Assembly (NCBI RefSeq): GCF_905171765.1
Contig: NC_053398.1
Coordinates: 50,126,323-50,190,322 of the forward strand
Direction of reading: 5' to 3'
DNA from: Bufo bufo
Taxonomy: Eukaryota > Chordata > Amphibia > Anura > Bufonidae
Length of the DNA: 64,000 bases
In this document: positions 1-11,823 of the stretch, in pieces
Numbering within the stretch: position 1 is the stretch's first letter
How the letters are laid out: the number at the start of each line of letters is the position of its first letter
Program-made: the position numbers and the translations under genes
The notes under the pieces: generated by a model
What the model was told of the DNA's origin: nothing
Databases searched by the model: none
What the model saw: only the letters and a program-made list of their open reading frames with translations

Positions 1-1573
1 TCTCTGTTACGGGACCGCTCTCCTCTGTCTGGGTGCCGGGGCCTAAATGTGTGACAGTGGCCTGTTCCAGTGGTGGGTGACGTGAAGCCTGATTCTCTGC
101 TATGACATGAATACAGATTCTGCGCTGACATAAGGACAGATTCTCTGTTACGGGACCTCTCTCCTCTGCCTGGGTGCCTGGGCCTAAATGTGTGACAGTG
201 GCCTGTTCCAGTGGTGGGTGACGTGAAGCCTGATTCTCTGCTATGACATGAAGACAGATTCTGCGCTGACATAAGGCCAGATTCTCTGTTACGGGACCTC
301 TCTCCTCTGTCTGGATGCCGGGGCCTAAATGTGTGACAGTGGCCTGTTCCAGTGGTGGGTGACGTGAAGCCTGATTCTCTGCTATGACATGAATACAGAT
401 TCTGCGCTGACATAAGGCCAGATTCTCTGTTACGGGACCTCTCTCCTCTGCCTGGGTGCCTGGGCCTAAATGTGTGACAGTGGCCTGTTCCAGTGGTGGG
501 TGCCGTGAAGCCTGATTCTCTGCTATGACATGAAGAGAGATTCTGCGCTGACATAAGGCCAGATTCTCTGTTACGGGACCTCTCTCCTCTGCCTGGGTGC
601 CTGGGCCTAAATGTGTGACAGTGGCCTGTTCCAGTGGTGGGTGACGTGAAGCCTGATTCTCTGCTATGACATGAAGACAGATTCTGCGCTGACATAAGGC
701 CAGATTCTCTGTTACGGGACCTCTCTCCTCTGCCTGGGTGCCTGGGCCTAAATGTGTGACAGTGGCCTGTTCCAGTGGTGGGTGACGTGAAGCCTGATTC
801 TCTGCTATGACATGAAGACAGATTTTGCGCTGACATAAGGCCAGATTCTCTGTTACGGGACCGCTCTCCTCTGTCTGGGTGCCGGGGCCTAAATGTGTGA
901 CAGTGGCCTGTTCCAGTGGTGGGTGACGTGAAGCCTGATTCTCTGCTATGACATGAAGACTGATTCTGCGCTGACATAAGGCCAGATTCTCTGTTACAGG
1001 ACCTCTCTCCTCTGTCTGGGTGCCGGGGCCTAAATGTGTGACAGTGGCCTGTTCCAGTGGTGGGTGACGTGAAGCCTGATTCTCTGCTATGACATGAAGA
1101 CTGATTCTGCGCTGACATAAGGCCAGATTCTCTGTTACGGGACCTCTCTCCTCCCTGCCTGGGTGCCTGGGCCTAAATGTGTGACAGTGGCCTGTTCCAG
1201 TGGTGGGTGACGTGATGCCTGATTCTCTGCTATGACATGAAGACAGATTCTGTGCTGACATAAGGCCAGATTCTCTGTTACAGGACCTCTCTCCTCTGTC
1301 TGGTTGCCGGGGCCTAAATGTGTGACAGTGGCCTGTTCCAGTGGTGGGTGACGTGAAGCCTGATTCTCTGCTATGACATGAAGACTGATTCTGCGCTGAC
1401 ATAAGGCCAGATTCTCTGTTACGGGACCTCTCTCCTCTGCCTGGGTGCCTGGGCCTAAATGTGTGACAGTGGCCTGTTCCAGTGGTGGGTGACGTGATGC
1501 CTGATTCTCTGCTATGACATGAAGACAGATTCTGTGCTGACATAAGGCCAGATTCTCTGTTACAGGACCTCTC
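1..1573. repeat. 141-bp satellite array, first block
   Basis: About eleven head-to-tail copies of a 141-bp unit. The landmark TCTCTGTTAC recurs at 1, 142 and 283 and so on at exact 141-bp steps. Units fall into subtypes (gtgccgggg versus gtgcctggg, tgcgctgac versus tgtgctgac, gtgaagcct versus gtgatgcct) that recur in mixed order, as in an array homogenised by unequal exchange. Since 141 is 47 x 3, one minus-strand frame stays open through many units as a 47-residue peptide repeat. That is arithmetic and not evidence of a gene. The array enters from beyond the left edge. Confidence 0.95.
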
Positions 1574-2503
1574 TGTCACGGCCATGCCCATGACCGTGAC
1601 TCCTTTACCGCATGCAGTTGCCTGCGGTTTTGTATGGGTGTTCAACCACGGGTGAGGGCCGCTTGTCTGTGGCCTCACTTGTGGTTGCCGCGGGCAACCA
1701 GTGTTGTATTTTGCAGCAGAGCAGCCTGAGCGTCGCTAGGCAGCTTGCTGCCCTGGCATGCGGTCACACCTAGCAACCTATGTTAGGTGTGTGTATGTTA
1801 TGCACGTTGTATGTATTGTGTGCACTTCCCATTTATGTGTCTTTCCCTTCTGTGGTACTGGAAGGGTTAACTTCCTTCCCAGTGTGTGTGTGATGTCACT
1901 GGGTGTGTCCAACCCTTGGGTGTGGCCACTTGGGCCTATATAGACCCTCTCTCTAGCAGGGCTCAGTAGGTTGCTTAAGTCTTGCTAACTGAAGCAGCCT
2001 CCTGTGTTTTCCATCCGCCTGTGAGAGCCACCACTGTGGTCATAGTTTAAGTTTATGTTTTCCTGTACTATTTAGTGCTGCCATGTATCTGGGTTCCGGT
2101 GTGTGGATGAGTTTGTGCTGACGTCTGTCTGCTATTTGTGGACTTCAGCTTTCCTGCACACGGATCTAGTCAGCAGGGCTGTGGCAGGTGGCTGGAACTA
2201 GTGCAGCACCTGCCATATACATAGGCTGTTTATGTTTCCCCTTTTCCAGCAGCTTGGCCGTTGAGACTCCTGCTCCTCCGTGCTTAGGAGGAGTGGGTTG
2301 TCTTACTCAGCTCCTAGCTTAGGGCCATCTTGAGGGCTAGCAGGGACTTCTAGGTTCCGGAGCATGAGCCCTCCTACCATCAAGGTTGGCTCATGTAGCT
2401 AGGAGTCAGGGTCAGGTTAGGGATGCGTTTAGGAGGTGACCTGCTCCCTAATCCTGTCTTCTTGGTCAAGCAGCCATAACATCACCTGGCTCCAGCCGTG
2501 ACA
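1574..2503. mobile_element. Solo LTR, copy A, inside the satellite
   Basis: A 930-bp block interrupts a satellite unit. It starts TGTCACGGCC and ends GGCCGTGACA in mirrored form (TG...CA ends with short inverted termini). It is flanked on both sides by CTCTC, a 5-bp target duplication that the uninterrupted 141-bp unit carries once. A CTATATAGAC TATA-like box lies near 1936, followed by a pyrimidine-rich stretch, as in an LTR promoter. No internal retroelement coding sequence is attached, so this is a solo LTR. The TGTCACG...CGTGACA termini match the style of the Ty3/gypsy LTR at 27070, which suggests but does not prove a Ty3/gypsy origin. Confidence 0.8.
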
Positions 2504-3918
2504 CTCTCTCCTCTGTCTGGGTGCCGGGGCCTAAATGTGTGACAGTGGCCTGTTCCAGTGGTGGGTGACGTGAAGCCTGATTCTCTGCTATGACATGAAG
2601 ACTGATTCTGCGCTGACATAAGGCCAGATTCTCTGTTACGGGACCTCTCTCCTCTGCCTGGGTGCCTGGGCCTAAATGTGTGACAGTGGCCTGTTCCAGT
2701 GGTGGGTGACGTGATGCCTGATTCTCTGCTATGACATGAAGACAGATTCTGTGCTGACATAAGGCCAGATTCTCTGTTACAGGACCTCTCTCCTCTGTCT
2801 GGGTGCCGGGGCCTAAATGTGTGACAGTGGCCTGTTCCAGTGGTGGGTGACGTGAAGCCTGATTCTCTGCTATGACATGAAGACAGATTCTGCACTGACA
2901 TGAGGCCAGATTCTCTGTTACGGGACCTCTCTCCTCTGCCTGGGTGCTTGGGCCTAAATGTGTGACAGTGGCCTGTTCAAGTGGTGGGTGACGTGAAGCC
3001 TGATTCTCTGCTATGACATGAAGACAGATTCTGCGCTGACATAAGGCCAGATTCTCTGTTACGGGACCGCTCTCCTCTGTCTGGGTGATGGGGCCTAAAT
3101 GTGTGACAGTGGCCTGTTCCAGTGGTGGGTGACGTGAAGCCTGATTCTCTGCTATGACATGAATACAGATTCTGCGCTGACATAAGGCCAGATTCTCTGT
3201 TACGGGACCTCTCTCCTCTGCCTGGGTGCCTGGGCCTAAATGTGTGACAGTGGCCTGTTCCAGTGGTGGGTGACGTGAAGCCTGATTCTCTGCTATGACA
3301 TGAAGACAGATTCTGCGCTGACATAAGGCCAGATTCTCTGTTACGGGACCTCTCTCCTCTGCCTGGGTGCCTGGGCCTAAATGTGTGACAGTGGCCTGTT
3401 CCAGTGTTGGGTGACGTGAAGCCTGATTCTCTGCTATGACATGAAGACAGATTCTGCGCTGACATAAGGCCAGATTCTCTGTTACGGGACCTCTCTCCTC
3501 TGCCTGGGTGCCTGGGCCTAAATGTGTGACAGTGGCCTGTTCCAGTGGTGGGTGACGTGAAGCCTGATTCTCTGCTATGACATGAAGACAGATTCTGCGC
3601 TGACATAAGGCCAGATTCTCTGTTACGGGACCGCTCTCCTCTGTCTGGGTGTCGGGGCCTAAATGTGTGACAGTGGCCTGTTTCAGTGGTGGGTGACGTG
3701 AAGCCTGATTCTCTGCTATGACATGAAGACAGATTCTGCGCTGACATAAGGCCAGATTCTCTGTTACGGGACCTCTCTCCTCTGCCTGGGTGCCTGGGCC
3801 TAAATGTGTGACAGTGGCCTGTTCCAGTGGTGGGTGACGTGATGCCTGATTCTCTGCTATGACATGAAGACAGATTCTGTGCTGACATAAGGCCAGATTC
3901 TCTGTTACAGGACCTCTC
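2504..3918. repeat. 141-bp satellite array, middle block (10 units + 5 bp)
   Basis: The block is 1415 bp long, which is exactly ten 141-bp units plus the 5-bp CTCTC target duplication. One unit carries tgcactgacatgagg near 2893, matched by a tgcgctgacatgagg unit at the same place after the second LTR. The unit before each LTR is of the same unusual subtype (gtgatgcct, tgtgctgac, ttacagg). This is the internal part of the 2345-bp higher-order repeat. Confidence 0.95.
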
Positions 3919-4850
3919 TGTCACGGCCATGCCCATGACCGTGACTCCTTTACCGCATGCAGTTGCCTGCGGTTTTGTATGGGTGTTCAACCACGGGTGA
4001 GGGCCGCTTGTCTGTGGCCTCACTTGTGGTTGCCGCGGGCAACCAGTGTTGTATTTTGCAGCAGAGCAGCCTGAGCGTCGCTAGGCAGCTTGCTGCCCTG
4101 GCATGCGGTCACACCTAGCAACCTATGTTAGGTGTGTGTATGTTATGCACGTTGTATGTATTGTGTGCACTTCCCATTTATGTGTCTTTCCCTTCTGTGG
4201 TACTGGAAGGGTTAACTTCCTTCCCAGTGTGTGTGTGTGATGTCACTGGGTGTGTCCAACCCTTGGGTGTGGCCACTTGGGCCTATATAGACCATCTCTC
4301 TAGCAGGGCTCAGTAGGTTGCTTCAGTCTTGCTAACTGAAGCAGCCTCCTGTGTTTTCCATCCGCCTGTGAGAGCCACCACTGTGGTCATAGTTTAAGTT
4401 TATGTTTTCCTGTACTATTTAGTGCTGCCATGTATCTGGGTTCCGGTGTGTGGATGAGTTTGTCCTGACGTCTGTCTGCTATTTGTGGACTTTAGCTTTC
4501 CTGCACACGGATCTAGTCAGCAGGGCTGTGGCAGGTGGCTGGAACTAGTGCAGCACCTGCCATATACATAGGCTGTTTATGTTTCCCCTTTTCCAGCAGC
4601 TTGGCCGTTGAGACTCCTGCTCCTCCGTGCTTAGGAGGAGTGGGTTGTCTTACTCAGCTCCTAGCTTAGGGCCATCTTGAGGGCTAGCAGGGACTTCTAG
4701 GTTCCGGAGCATGAGCCCTCCTACCATCAAGGTTGGCTCATGTAGCTAGGAGTCAGGGTCAGGTTAGGGATGCGTTTAGGAGGTGACCTGCTCCCTAATC
4801 CTGTCTTCTTGGTCAAGCAGCCATAACATCACCTGGCTCCAGCCGTGACA
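3919..4850. mobile_element. Solo LTR, copy B, inside the satellite
   Basis: A 932-bp near-identical copy of the LTR at 1574. The 2-bp length difference is an extra GT in a gtgtgtgtg run near 4230. The other differences seen are scattered substitutions (for example gaccatctc for gaccctctc, tttgtcctg for tttgtgctg). It sits at the same position of the 141-bp unit with the same flanking unit subtypes as copy A. It was therefore copied together with the satellite and did not insert independently. Confidence 0.8.
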
Positions 4851-5615
4851 CTCTCTCCTCTGTCTGGGTGCCGGGGCCTAAATGTGTGACTGTGGCCTGT
4901 TCCAGTGGTGGGTGACGTGAAGCCTGATTCTCTGCTATGACATGAAGACTGATTCTGCGCTGACATAAGGCCAGATTCTCTGTTACGGGACCTCTCTCCT
5001 CTGCCTGGGTGCCTGGGCCTAAATGTGTGACAGTGGCCTGTTCCAGTGGTGGGTGACGTGATGCCTGATTCTCTGCTATGACATGAAGACAGATTCTGTG
5101 CTGACATAAGGCCAGATTCTCTGTTACAGGACCTCTCTCCTCTGTCTGGGTGCCGGGGCCTAAATGTGTGACAGTGGCCTGTTCCAGTGGTGGGTGACGT
5201 GAAGCCTGATTCTCTGCTATGACATGAAGACAGATTCTGCGCTGACATGAGGCCAGATTCTCTGTTACGGGACCTCTCTCCTCTGCCTGGGTGCTTGGGC
5301 CTAAATGTGTGACAGTGGCCTGTTCCAGTGGTGGGTGACGTGAAGCCTGATTCTCTGCTATAACATGAAGACAGATTCTGCGCTGACATAAGGCCAGATT
5401 CTCTGTTACGGGACCGCTCTCCTATGTCTGGGTGCCGGGGCCTAAATGTGTGACAGTGGCCTGTTCCAGTGGTGGGTGACGTGAAGCCTGATTCTCTGCT
5501 ATGACATGAAGACAGATTCTGCGCTGACATAAGGCCAGATTCTCTGCTATGGCATGAAGAGACTGATTCTCTGCTGACGTGAAGCCAGATTCTCTGCTAT
5601 GGGACCTCTGTCCAA
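4851..5615. repeat. 141-bp satellite array, last block and degenerate edge
   Basis: About five 141-bp units follow LTR copy B. The first three reproduce the order seen after copy A. From about 5540 the units decay (tctctgctatggcatgaagagactgattctctgctgacg), which marks the array edge. A T-run follows at once. Confidence 0.9.
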
Positions 5616-5629
5616 TTGATATTGGTTCA

Positions 5630-5654
5630 TTTTTTTTTTTTTTTTTTTTTTTTT
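5630..5654. repeat. Poly-T tract
   Basis: About 25 consecutive T at the edge of the satellite block. On the minus strand this is a poly-A run and could be the tail of a retroposed sequence, but no body is recognisable. Confidence 0.9.
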
Positions 5655-5762
5655 AAATTCATTTCCCTATCCACATTTGTTTGCAGGGGATTTACCTACA
5701 TGTTGCTGCCTTTTGCAGCCCTCTAGCTCTTTCCTGGGCTGTTTTACAGCCTTTTTAGTGCC

Positions 5763-5905
5763 CAAAAGTTCGGGTCCCCATTGACTTCAATGGGGTTCGG
5801 GTTCGGGACGAAGTTCGGATCGGGTTCGGATCCCGAACCCGAACATTTCCGGGAAGTTCGGCCGAACTTCTCGAACCCGAACATCCAGGTGTTCGCTCAA
5901 CTCTA
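5763..5905. repeat. GAACCCGAAC-rich hairpin repeat (MITE-like)
   Basis: Dense GTTCGGGT and ACCCGAAC words face each other around TCGGATCCCGA, so the segment can fold on itself. It ends in aggtgttcgctcaactcta. I recognise the style as a dispersed family of anuran genomes. No target duplication could be fixed and the superfamily is unknown. Confidence 0.6.
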
Positions 5906-6985
5906 GTCTCCACGCAACATCACTCCTTTCTTCCAATCACCTTCCCGGAGGGCATCAGGGTTAGGTTGAGACCATTGGCAGCCTGCCCTTCTCTGCTCTA
6001 CTAATATAATAATATATTTCTAATAATAATATTTTTGTCATAAAAAAATTTCCCCCAAAAAATAAATAAAATTTTTCCAATTTGAGTTGCACTTCTTCTG
6101 CCTTCCCTGTGGCGCCCTGCAAAGTTATCCCTGGACCCTCGATCTGAAGGCCCAGCGACTAACCCTCTTTTTTTTCCCTTGTCTCTCAATTAGGAGAAGA
6201 CATCTGTGCAAGAAAACACAGAGGTGAGAACTAGGTATGTAATAATATGTGCAGGCAGGAAAGAGCATAGGCAGCACTTGTGGCAGAAAACACACATCAC
6301 AGTAATGCACTTTACTTACCTCAGTAAGCAGAGGGGATGGCAGGCTGGCAGAGCGTGCTAGTGGTACAGCGTGCAGGAGGTTTATAGCCTGGGAAACCCC
6401 AGTGGCATACGGCGTGTCTCAGCGCACGGTTCCAGCTCTTCTGGCCACAATGCGCGTGCGTCGGATGGCGAGCAGAGGTCCAGCTGATCCGTCCCACCTC
6501 CTCCTTGGAGCACTTGTACAAGCTGTTTATAGGGCCGGTATTTTACCAGTAAACTTGAATATAACCACAGGCACAGCTATATTATGTGACCAAGGTGCAA
6601 AACAACCACTTGGTACACCTTCAGGTCGAGGGACAGGGAACTCCCCATGTATACAAATCGGGTGCATGCACCCAGAGTCCTTTTCTCTTCAGTACCTAGA
6701 GAGAAAAACTAAATACAATGTGTGGTTCACGGAGTCTGACCTTTATAGGAGGTATAATTGAGTAATTTACTAATTTAGTGTTATTGCTAATAAATCTGTC
6801 TCTTCGGTTGTATCTAGGGGACTAACATCCCATTTGTTTTTGTTCTGCCATAGGACATCCAGGAAATGAGTATTGCCAAATGCAATTATATAGATTCGCT
6901 TTAGGAGTGCCACACTTAAAGCAGTTAGATGTGGGAACACTACCCATTTATACCATTGGATAGGAGTTATATATGATGTGTGGAT
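5906..6985. other. No gene recognised
   Basis: Contains an AT-rich patch at about 6000-6080 (taatataataatatattt) and otherwise mixed-composition DNA. The short open frames here show no known motif, no consistent splice signals and no codon pattern. Probably non-coding or fossil repeat. Confidence 0.5.
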
Positions 6986-6989
6986 AAAT

Positions 6990-7166
6990 TTAACCACTTC
7001 CATACTGAGCAATTTTCTGTTTTTGCGTTTTCACTTTTCACTCTTGCCCTACCGGAGCATAACTGACCTGTTACCTGAATTCTCTGGGTCAATACGATTA
7101 CAGCGATACCACATTTGTATAGTTTTTCTTGTGTATTAATATTGAAATAAAAATAACTTAAGTTTT
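6990..7166. repeat. Anuran-type dispersed repeat, left piece
   Basis: Carries the family phrase gggtcaatacgattacagcgatacc, with relatives at about 61470 (ggtcaatacgattatgacg) and 44050. The companion right piece is at about 21173-21345 (attctgaggccc...ccattttggggtgtgtatgac). The two read as one copy split by the DIRS element lying between them. Confidence 0.55.
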
Positions 7167-7268
7167 TTTTCCATGCGCCTCCCCAACCGCACTAAGCAGT
7201 AGGGTTACCCCGCCTCCCAGGGACAGGAAACAATGTGGAGAACCAACCTTTAAAAGCCTCCTCCCATG
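7167..7268. repeat. DIRS left inverted terminal repeat
   Basis: Starts ttttccatgcgcctcccc. The stretch gttaccccgcctcccaggg...cctcctcccatg is the reverse complement of 21038-21115 with only a few mismatches. The outermost ~25 bp differ between the two ends, as expected for DIRS ITRs, whose extreme ends are specified by the internal complementary region. Confidence 0.85.
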
Positions 7269-7685
7269 TTCCTTCTCCAGTTGTTTCCTGTCCCTCTGGG
7301 ATGAAGTGGAGAACGATGCGGGGTTTCCCTCCTGCTCTGTACCAATTTCGCACAGCCTAATACCTTTTTTCTTCCTGTCCGGGTGTCAGGAGGGCTGCAG
7401 CAGGATGTCGGATCCCAGGGCAAGAGAGAGGCCCTTCCGACATCTAGGTATAAGCCCTGCGGTTTGCAGGCTACCCCAGGCGACGTGGTCTCCATTTGCG
7501 GCCTGCGTAGGAGGATGCCGGCAGGACGAGAACTTCCGGGCCGAAGTCTTGCGAGATCCGTTCACATGGGTGCATGCACACAGCGTCAGCGTGCGCGCGG
7601 TACCACGTGACCAGGAAGTAATACCTAAATGCGCCTATCTCGAGAAGTGCGCCTGTCTCGGCGTACAGCTCCAGAAGGGACCAGT

Positions 7686-8960
7686 ATGTCACTGTCTACG
7701 GAACTGCCCTCAGACCCTCCGAAGGCCCTGAGCCCGGGAAAACCCAAGGTCGGGGAATCCTCTATTAAAAAGACGTGTGCCATCTGCAAAGAACAGCTAG
7801 CGGGCCACTTCAAAAAGACACTCTGCATAAAATGTGCAGATAAAGTAATAGCGAAGGAAACACAGTCTCTAGTGGACAGTCTAAGGCTCCCTCCACTTCA
7901 AAATCCATTCCAGAGACTCCTCTAGAATCTGAATTTGATTTGGATGAAGGTGAAGTATCCTCAGATTTGGATTCATCTGATAATCTAGGAGGCCCCTCTG
8001 TTCAGTTGATACTGACTCATTACTAAAGACTATTAGAGCGGACATGAATATTGAGCAAACTAAAGAGCCTCAATCTATCCAAGATCACATGTTTAGGGGA
8101 CTGGCAGACAAAAAGAGGCGGGTTTTTCCTGTACACAAAAATATAAAAAAATTAATTGCTAATGAATGGAAAGACCCGGAAAAAAGATCAGGAGTCTCCA
8201 GGGTTTTCAAACGCAAGTACCCCTTCAGCGAATCAAACTCAGCCCCGAGTCGATGCCCCAGTCGCTTGGATTTCAAAAAAGTCCTCACTTCCCTTTGAGG
8301 ATGTGGGACTCTTAAGAGATCCCATGGACAAAAAATGTCAATCCTTAAAAAATCCTGGGACACTTGCACCGCTATGTTATGCTATGGACCCTTTCAATGT
8401 GGCTTGCCCAGTTAGAAGAGCATCTGCTTGCGGGTACTCCTACCGAAGACATTCTAGCCTCCCTTCCAGTCCTTAAGCAGGCCACTAGCTTTCTGTCGGA
8501 CGCCTCTGCTGATCTGGTAAAACTATCAGCCAGATTGGCCACCTTGGCTAACTCAGCCAGGAGGTCAATATGGCTAAGGTCAGGGGATAACACCTCTAAG
8601 AACAAACTATGTAATATCCCCTGGGAAGGAGACAGACTCTTTGGCTCTGTCTTGGATGATATCCTAGACAAAGCCTCAGACAAGAAAAAAGGGTTTCCAT
8701 CAGAAGCCAGATTCTTCCATAACCGCCAATCCTTTCGTTCCCAAAAGAAAGGTAGACCAGACCACAGAAAAAAGAAAGTTCGGGTACATGGCAACCCGGC
8801 AGAGGAAGGGGGTTTCTCTTCAACCCGGACAAATCTTCTAAGCAGCCTGGACAATGACGCCAGGAGCCCGGTGGGGGGAAGACTCCAAAAGTTTCTGGGA
8901 AAAAATTGCAAAGTCTCCATGGGTTTTGGACCTGATATCCTCGGGGTACAAAATAGTTAG
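7686..8960 (+). pseudogene. DIRS gag-like ORF, frameshifted
   Basis: Begins at ATG 7686 (MSLSTELPSD). A CAICKEQ...LCIKC cysteine pair array follows about 35 codons in and looks like a small zinc-binding motif. The frame stops near 7925 and the homology continues in other frames: FKRKYPF near 8207-8230, LPFEDVGLLRDPMDKK near 8290-8335, then LAQLEEHLLAGTPTEDIL and LSARLATLANSARRS up to about 8580, followed by a basic tail (KKGRPDHRKKKVR) near 8745-8780. These phrases are of the type found upstream of RT in vertebrate DIRS elements. At least two frameshifts are needed to read through it. Confidence 0.7.
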
Positions 8961-8999
8961 CTTCCCCTCCACCAAAAAGATTCTACATAAACAGGAAAC

Positions 9000-10105
9000 T
9001 TTGCATAAAAGATCAATCCTTTCTAGAAGCGCAAATTAATTCCTTGCTCTTAAAACAGGCAGTGGCGGCAGTGCCCCGGGATCAGGAAGGAGAAGGCTTC
9101 TATTCACCTGTCTTCCTGGTGAAAAAAACGAATGGCTCCTACAGGGCAATCATAAACCTAAGAGACCTAAACAGACATGTTTCTTACAAAAAATTCAAAA
9201 TAGGAAACTATAAAATACACAATCAATCTGTTGTATCAAGACTGCTATATGGTGACCCTCGACCTGGCCGATGCCTATTATCACGTCCCCATCTACAAAG
9301 AACATCAAAAGTATTTGAGGTTTGCGATCTATCTGGGCAGCCATCTTGTTCATCTTCAATTCCAGGTACTTCCATTTGGCCTATCATCCGCCCCTCGGGT
9401 GTTCACGAAAGTTATGGCGAAAGTATCGGCTTATGTCCATCAGCAGAAGATCCTGTTCATCCCCTATCTGGACGACTTTCTGATAGCTGCTCATTCTCCG
9501 GAAAACCTTCTCAGCAACTTACAGGTAGTCAGGAACACGCTTCATTACCTAGGGTTGATGTTAAACCTAGAAAAATCTGACCTCATTCCTACTCAGGAAA
9601 GAATTTCTAGGAGTTCTCCTGGATTCCCGAGTAATGACATCTTTTCTCCCAGAGAAAAAAAATTCAGGACCTGAGATTAAAAATCCTGTCATTCCGGTCA
9701 TCACCGAAAGTCACCTCCAGACAAATTATGACTATCCTGGGGCTGATGACTTCAACCATTCCCTCCGTCAAATGGGCACAGTTCCACAGCAGGCCTCTAC
9801 AAAATGTTCTTTTAGCAACCTGGAACAAAAGCTCCCTTTCCCTGGACAGAAAAGTGTCACTCCCGTTTCAGATCAGAACGACTCTAATCTGGTGTTTAAA
9901 GAAAGATCACTTGACTCAAGGAGTCCAATGGAGACCGCAGAACCCAATTGTGATCACCACCGACGCGAGCAGTTTAGGTTGGGGGTCACCCTGCGGAGAC
10001 CTGGTTTTTCAGGGAGTCTGGAAGCAGTCGGACCTTCCCATGTCTTCAAACTTGAGGGAACTTCAAGCAATTTCCCTGGCACTAAAAGCCTTTCAATCGT
10101 AAGAC
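9000..10105 (+). pseudogene. DIRS reverse transcriptase / RNase H, frameshifted
   Basis: Reads AVPRDQEGEGFYSPVFLVKK...YRAIINLRDLN from about 9070, shifts frame near 9230, then gives DLADAYYHVPI, VLPFGLSSAPRVF and the polymerase motif PYLDDFLI near 9460-9483. After another break the RNase H core ITTDASSLGWG is at about 9953-9985, with NLRELQAISLALKAF near 10050-10095. The FGLSSAP and PYLDDF wording and the RNase H placed directly after RT are typical of DIRS/Ngaro polyproteins and differ from the gypsy RT at 29.7 kb. No methyltransferase domain was recognised. Frameshifts near 9235, 9600 and 9700 make it inactive. Confidence 0.8.
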
Positions 10106-10254
10106 GTAAAGATTTTATCAGACAACAGTACAGCATTGGCTTATGTAAACAAGCAGGGGGGCACAAGAAGCAAAAGCCTCAGACAGACAACTTACCTTTT
10201 GTTCTCCTGGGCACAAGTCTGGGTAAACTCTATTTCGGTGTTCCATCTGTGGGA

Positions 10255-10932
10255 CCTTAACCTGGTCCTTTCTGTTCTCTTGGACCCTCCTTTTGAACCC
10301 CTCGCAGAGATACCTCTCACCCTGCTCTCCTTGAAAACCGCCTTCTTAATCGCCATCACCTCCGCTAGAAGAATAGGATAGAATAGAAATCCAAGCCTTG
10401 TCCTGCCGTCCACCATACTTAACAGTGCTAGACGACACAATAATACTATTGAACCCTTTTTTCTACCTAAAGTGTTCTCTAAGCTTCATTGTGACCAACA
10501 GATCTCTTTGCCTACCTTCTGTCCACAGGCCAAGACTGAAAAGGAAGCCAAATTCCATAATTTGGATGTGTCCTGGCCTACCTAGAAGCCACAAAGGACT
10601 TTAGGAAGTCTAGCTGTCTGCTGATCCAATATGCAGGGAAAAATAAGGGCCTAGGAGCCTCTAAAATGACTATCTCCCGTTGGATAAAAACTGTTATTTC
10701 CAGGGCATACAAAGGAAGAGGTTCTTCTCCTCCATCTGAGCTAACGGCCCATTCCACCAGGGCTGTTTCTTCCTCCTGGGCGGAAAATGCTCCCGCCTCC
10801 CTAAATCAGATATGTCAGACGGCCACCCGGTCTTGCCCAAACACCTTTTTCAAACACTATAGGCTGGACATTGCCTCCAACGGGGACCTCTCTTTTGGAC
10901 GCAAAGTCCTGTCTGCGGTGGTCCCACCCTAA
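10255..10932 (+). pseudogene. DIRS tyrosine recombinase, interrupted
   Basis: Encodes the integrating enzyme of DIRS elements, which circularises the cDNA and joins it to target DNA through a 3'-phosphotyrosine. Visible signs are ITSARRIG followed by an in-frame TAG near 10379 (first catalytic arginine region), then after frame changes LTAHSTRAVSSSWA (the HxxR box) near 10740-10780 and NTFFKHYRLD (nucleophile Tyr) near 10840-10870. The last frame ends at VVPP-stop at 10930-10932, only ~30 bp before the internal complementary region. Confidence 0.8.
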
Positions 10933-10960
10933 AAGGCTTGATGGTTTCTCTGATAATCCT

Positions 10961-11050
10961 CCTGCTTAGTGCCGTTGGGGAGACGCATGGAAAAGATGAT
11001 AATTACTTACTGGTAATTTGATTTTCCATTTAGCCTCCACAACGGCACTG
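10961..11050. repeat. DIRS internal complementary region (ICR)
   Basis: Left half (gcttagtgccgttggggag to gcatgg) is the reverse complement of the extreme left end at 7167-7196. Right half (aaaagatgataattactta to cggcac) is the reverse complement of the extreme right end at 21115-21172. This back-to-back arrangement is the hallmark of DIRS-1-type elements, where it templates completion and circular joining of the ends. It confirms independently that 21.17 kb is the true right end. Confidence 0.85.
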
Positions 11051-11823
11051 GTATTTCCTTATGATTTCGTGGGCCTTGATTATTATTATTATTTTTTTTG
11101 CATGGTGCTCTGTTTCTTTCCTTTAATAAACTCTTATGTTCAGCATTATCTTTGAGTTAGGTCCGTTGTTCCGTGATCCGTTTCCGTTTTTGGTTCCGTT
11201 GTGTTTCCGTGTGTCTTCCATTTTTTTTTGGGCGGACCGCCAGAAAAAAAAGGAAGGGGAAAAAAAAAGTGTAATTTTAATATCTCCACCCAGGATACTG
11301 GTAAATATGCTGGTCACCTGAGTTTGGTTTGGTGGCCATTTTCTGTAGTCTTTACAGGGTACAGAGGTTCGTTTGGTTGCTTGTCTTTGCTGTTTTACCA
11401 TGGCGGATGACTCAGAGGAAGAGGTCGTACTGCACTGACTTGTTTCTCAGCGATGGGGACAGTGCTCCCTTTTGTTGGACGAGGAACCTAGTAGAAGGCG
11501 GTGTTTTTGGATCCATCCGATTGTTTCACAACGCTACCGAAAAGGACACTTTGATACCCTATACCAAGATCTTCGGCAGCATCCAGAAAAGTTTTTTTCG
11601 TTCTGTCGGATGTCAGTGTCTACATTTGATTGCTTGCTGTCGTCTCTACGTTCTGTCCTTACCTTCATGGACACCAATATGAGGCGCAGCATTTCTCCAG
11701 AGGAAAGGCTCATCGTCACATTGAGGTAAGCAATATCTTACTTATAGTTTAAACAGTAATGTGCACTGCTTCTGTCAGGAGGAACATGTTTCTGGAAATG
11801 GCTGGTGTTAAACATGTACTAAT

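Noticed and set aside
1758..4316. Two similar small + frames at 1758-1943 and 4125-4316
   Set aside because: They lie in the two copies of the solo LTR and differ in frame because of a 2-bp repeat change, so they are not conserved as protein.
2482..5530. Long minus-strand open frames of 139-348 codons encoding a 47-residue repeat
   Set aside because: Produced by a 141-bp satellite whose unit is divisible by three. The longest frame runs on into the solo LTR without any gene signal.
10961..11050. First read as the DIRS right terminal repeat
   Set aside because: It is complementary to both extreme ends and lacks the body of the ITR, so it is the internal complementary region; the real right ITR is at 21.04-21.17 kb.
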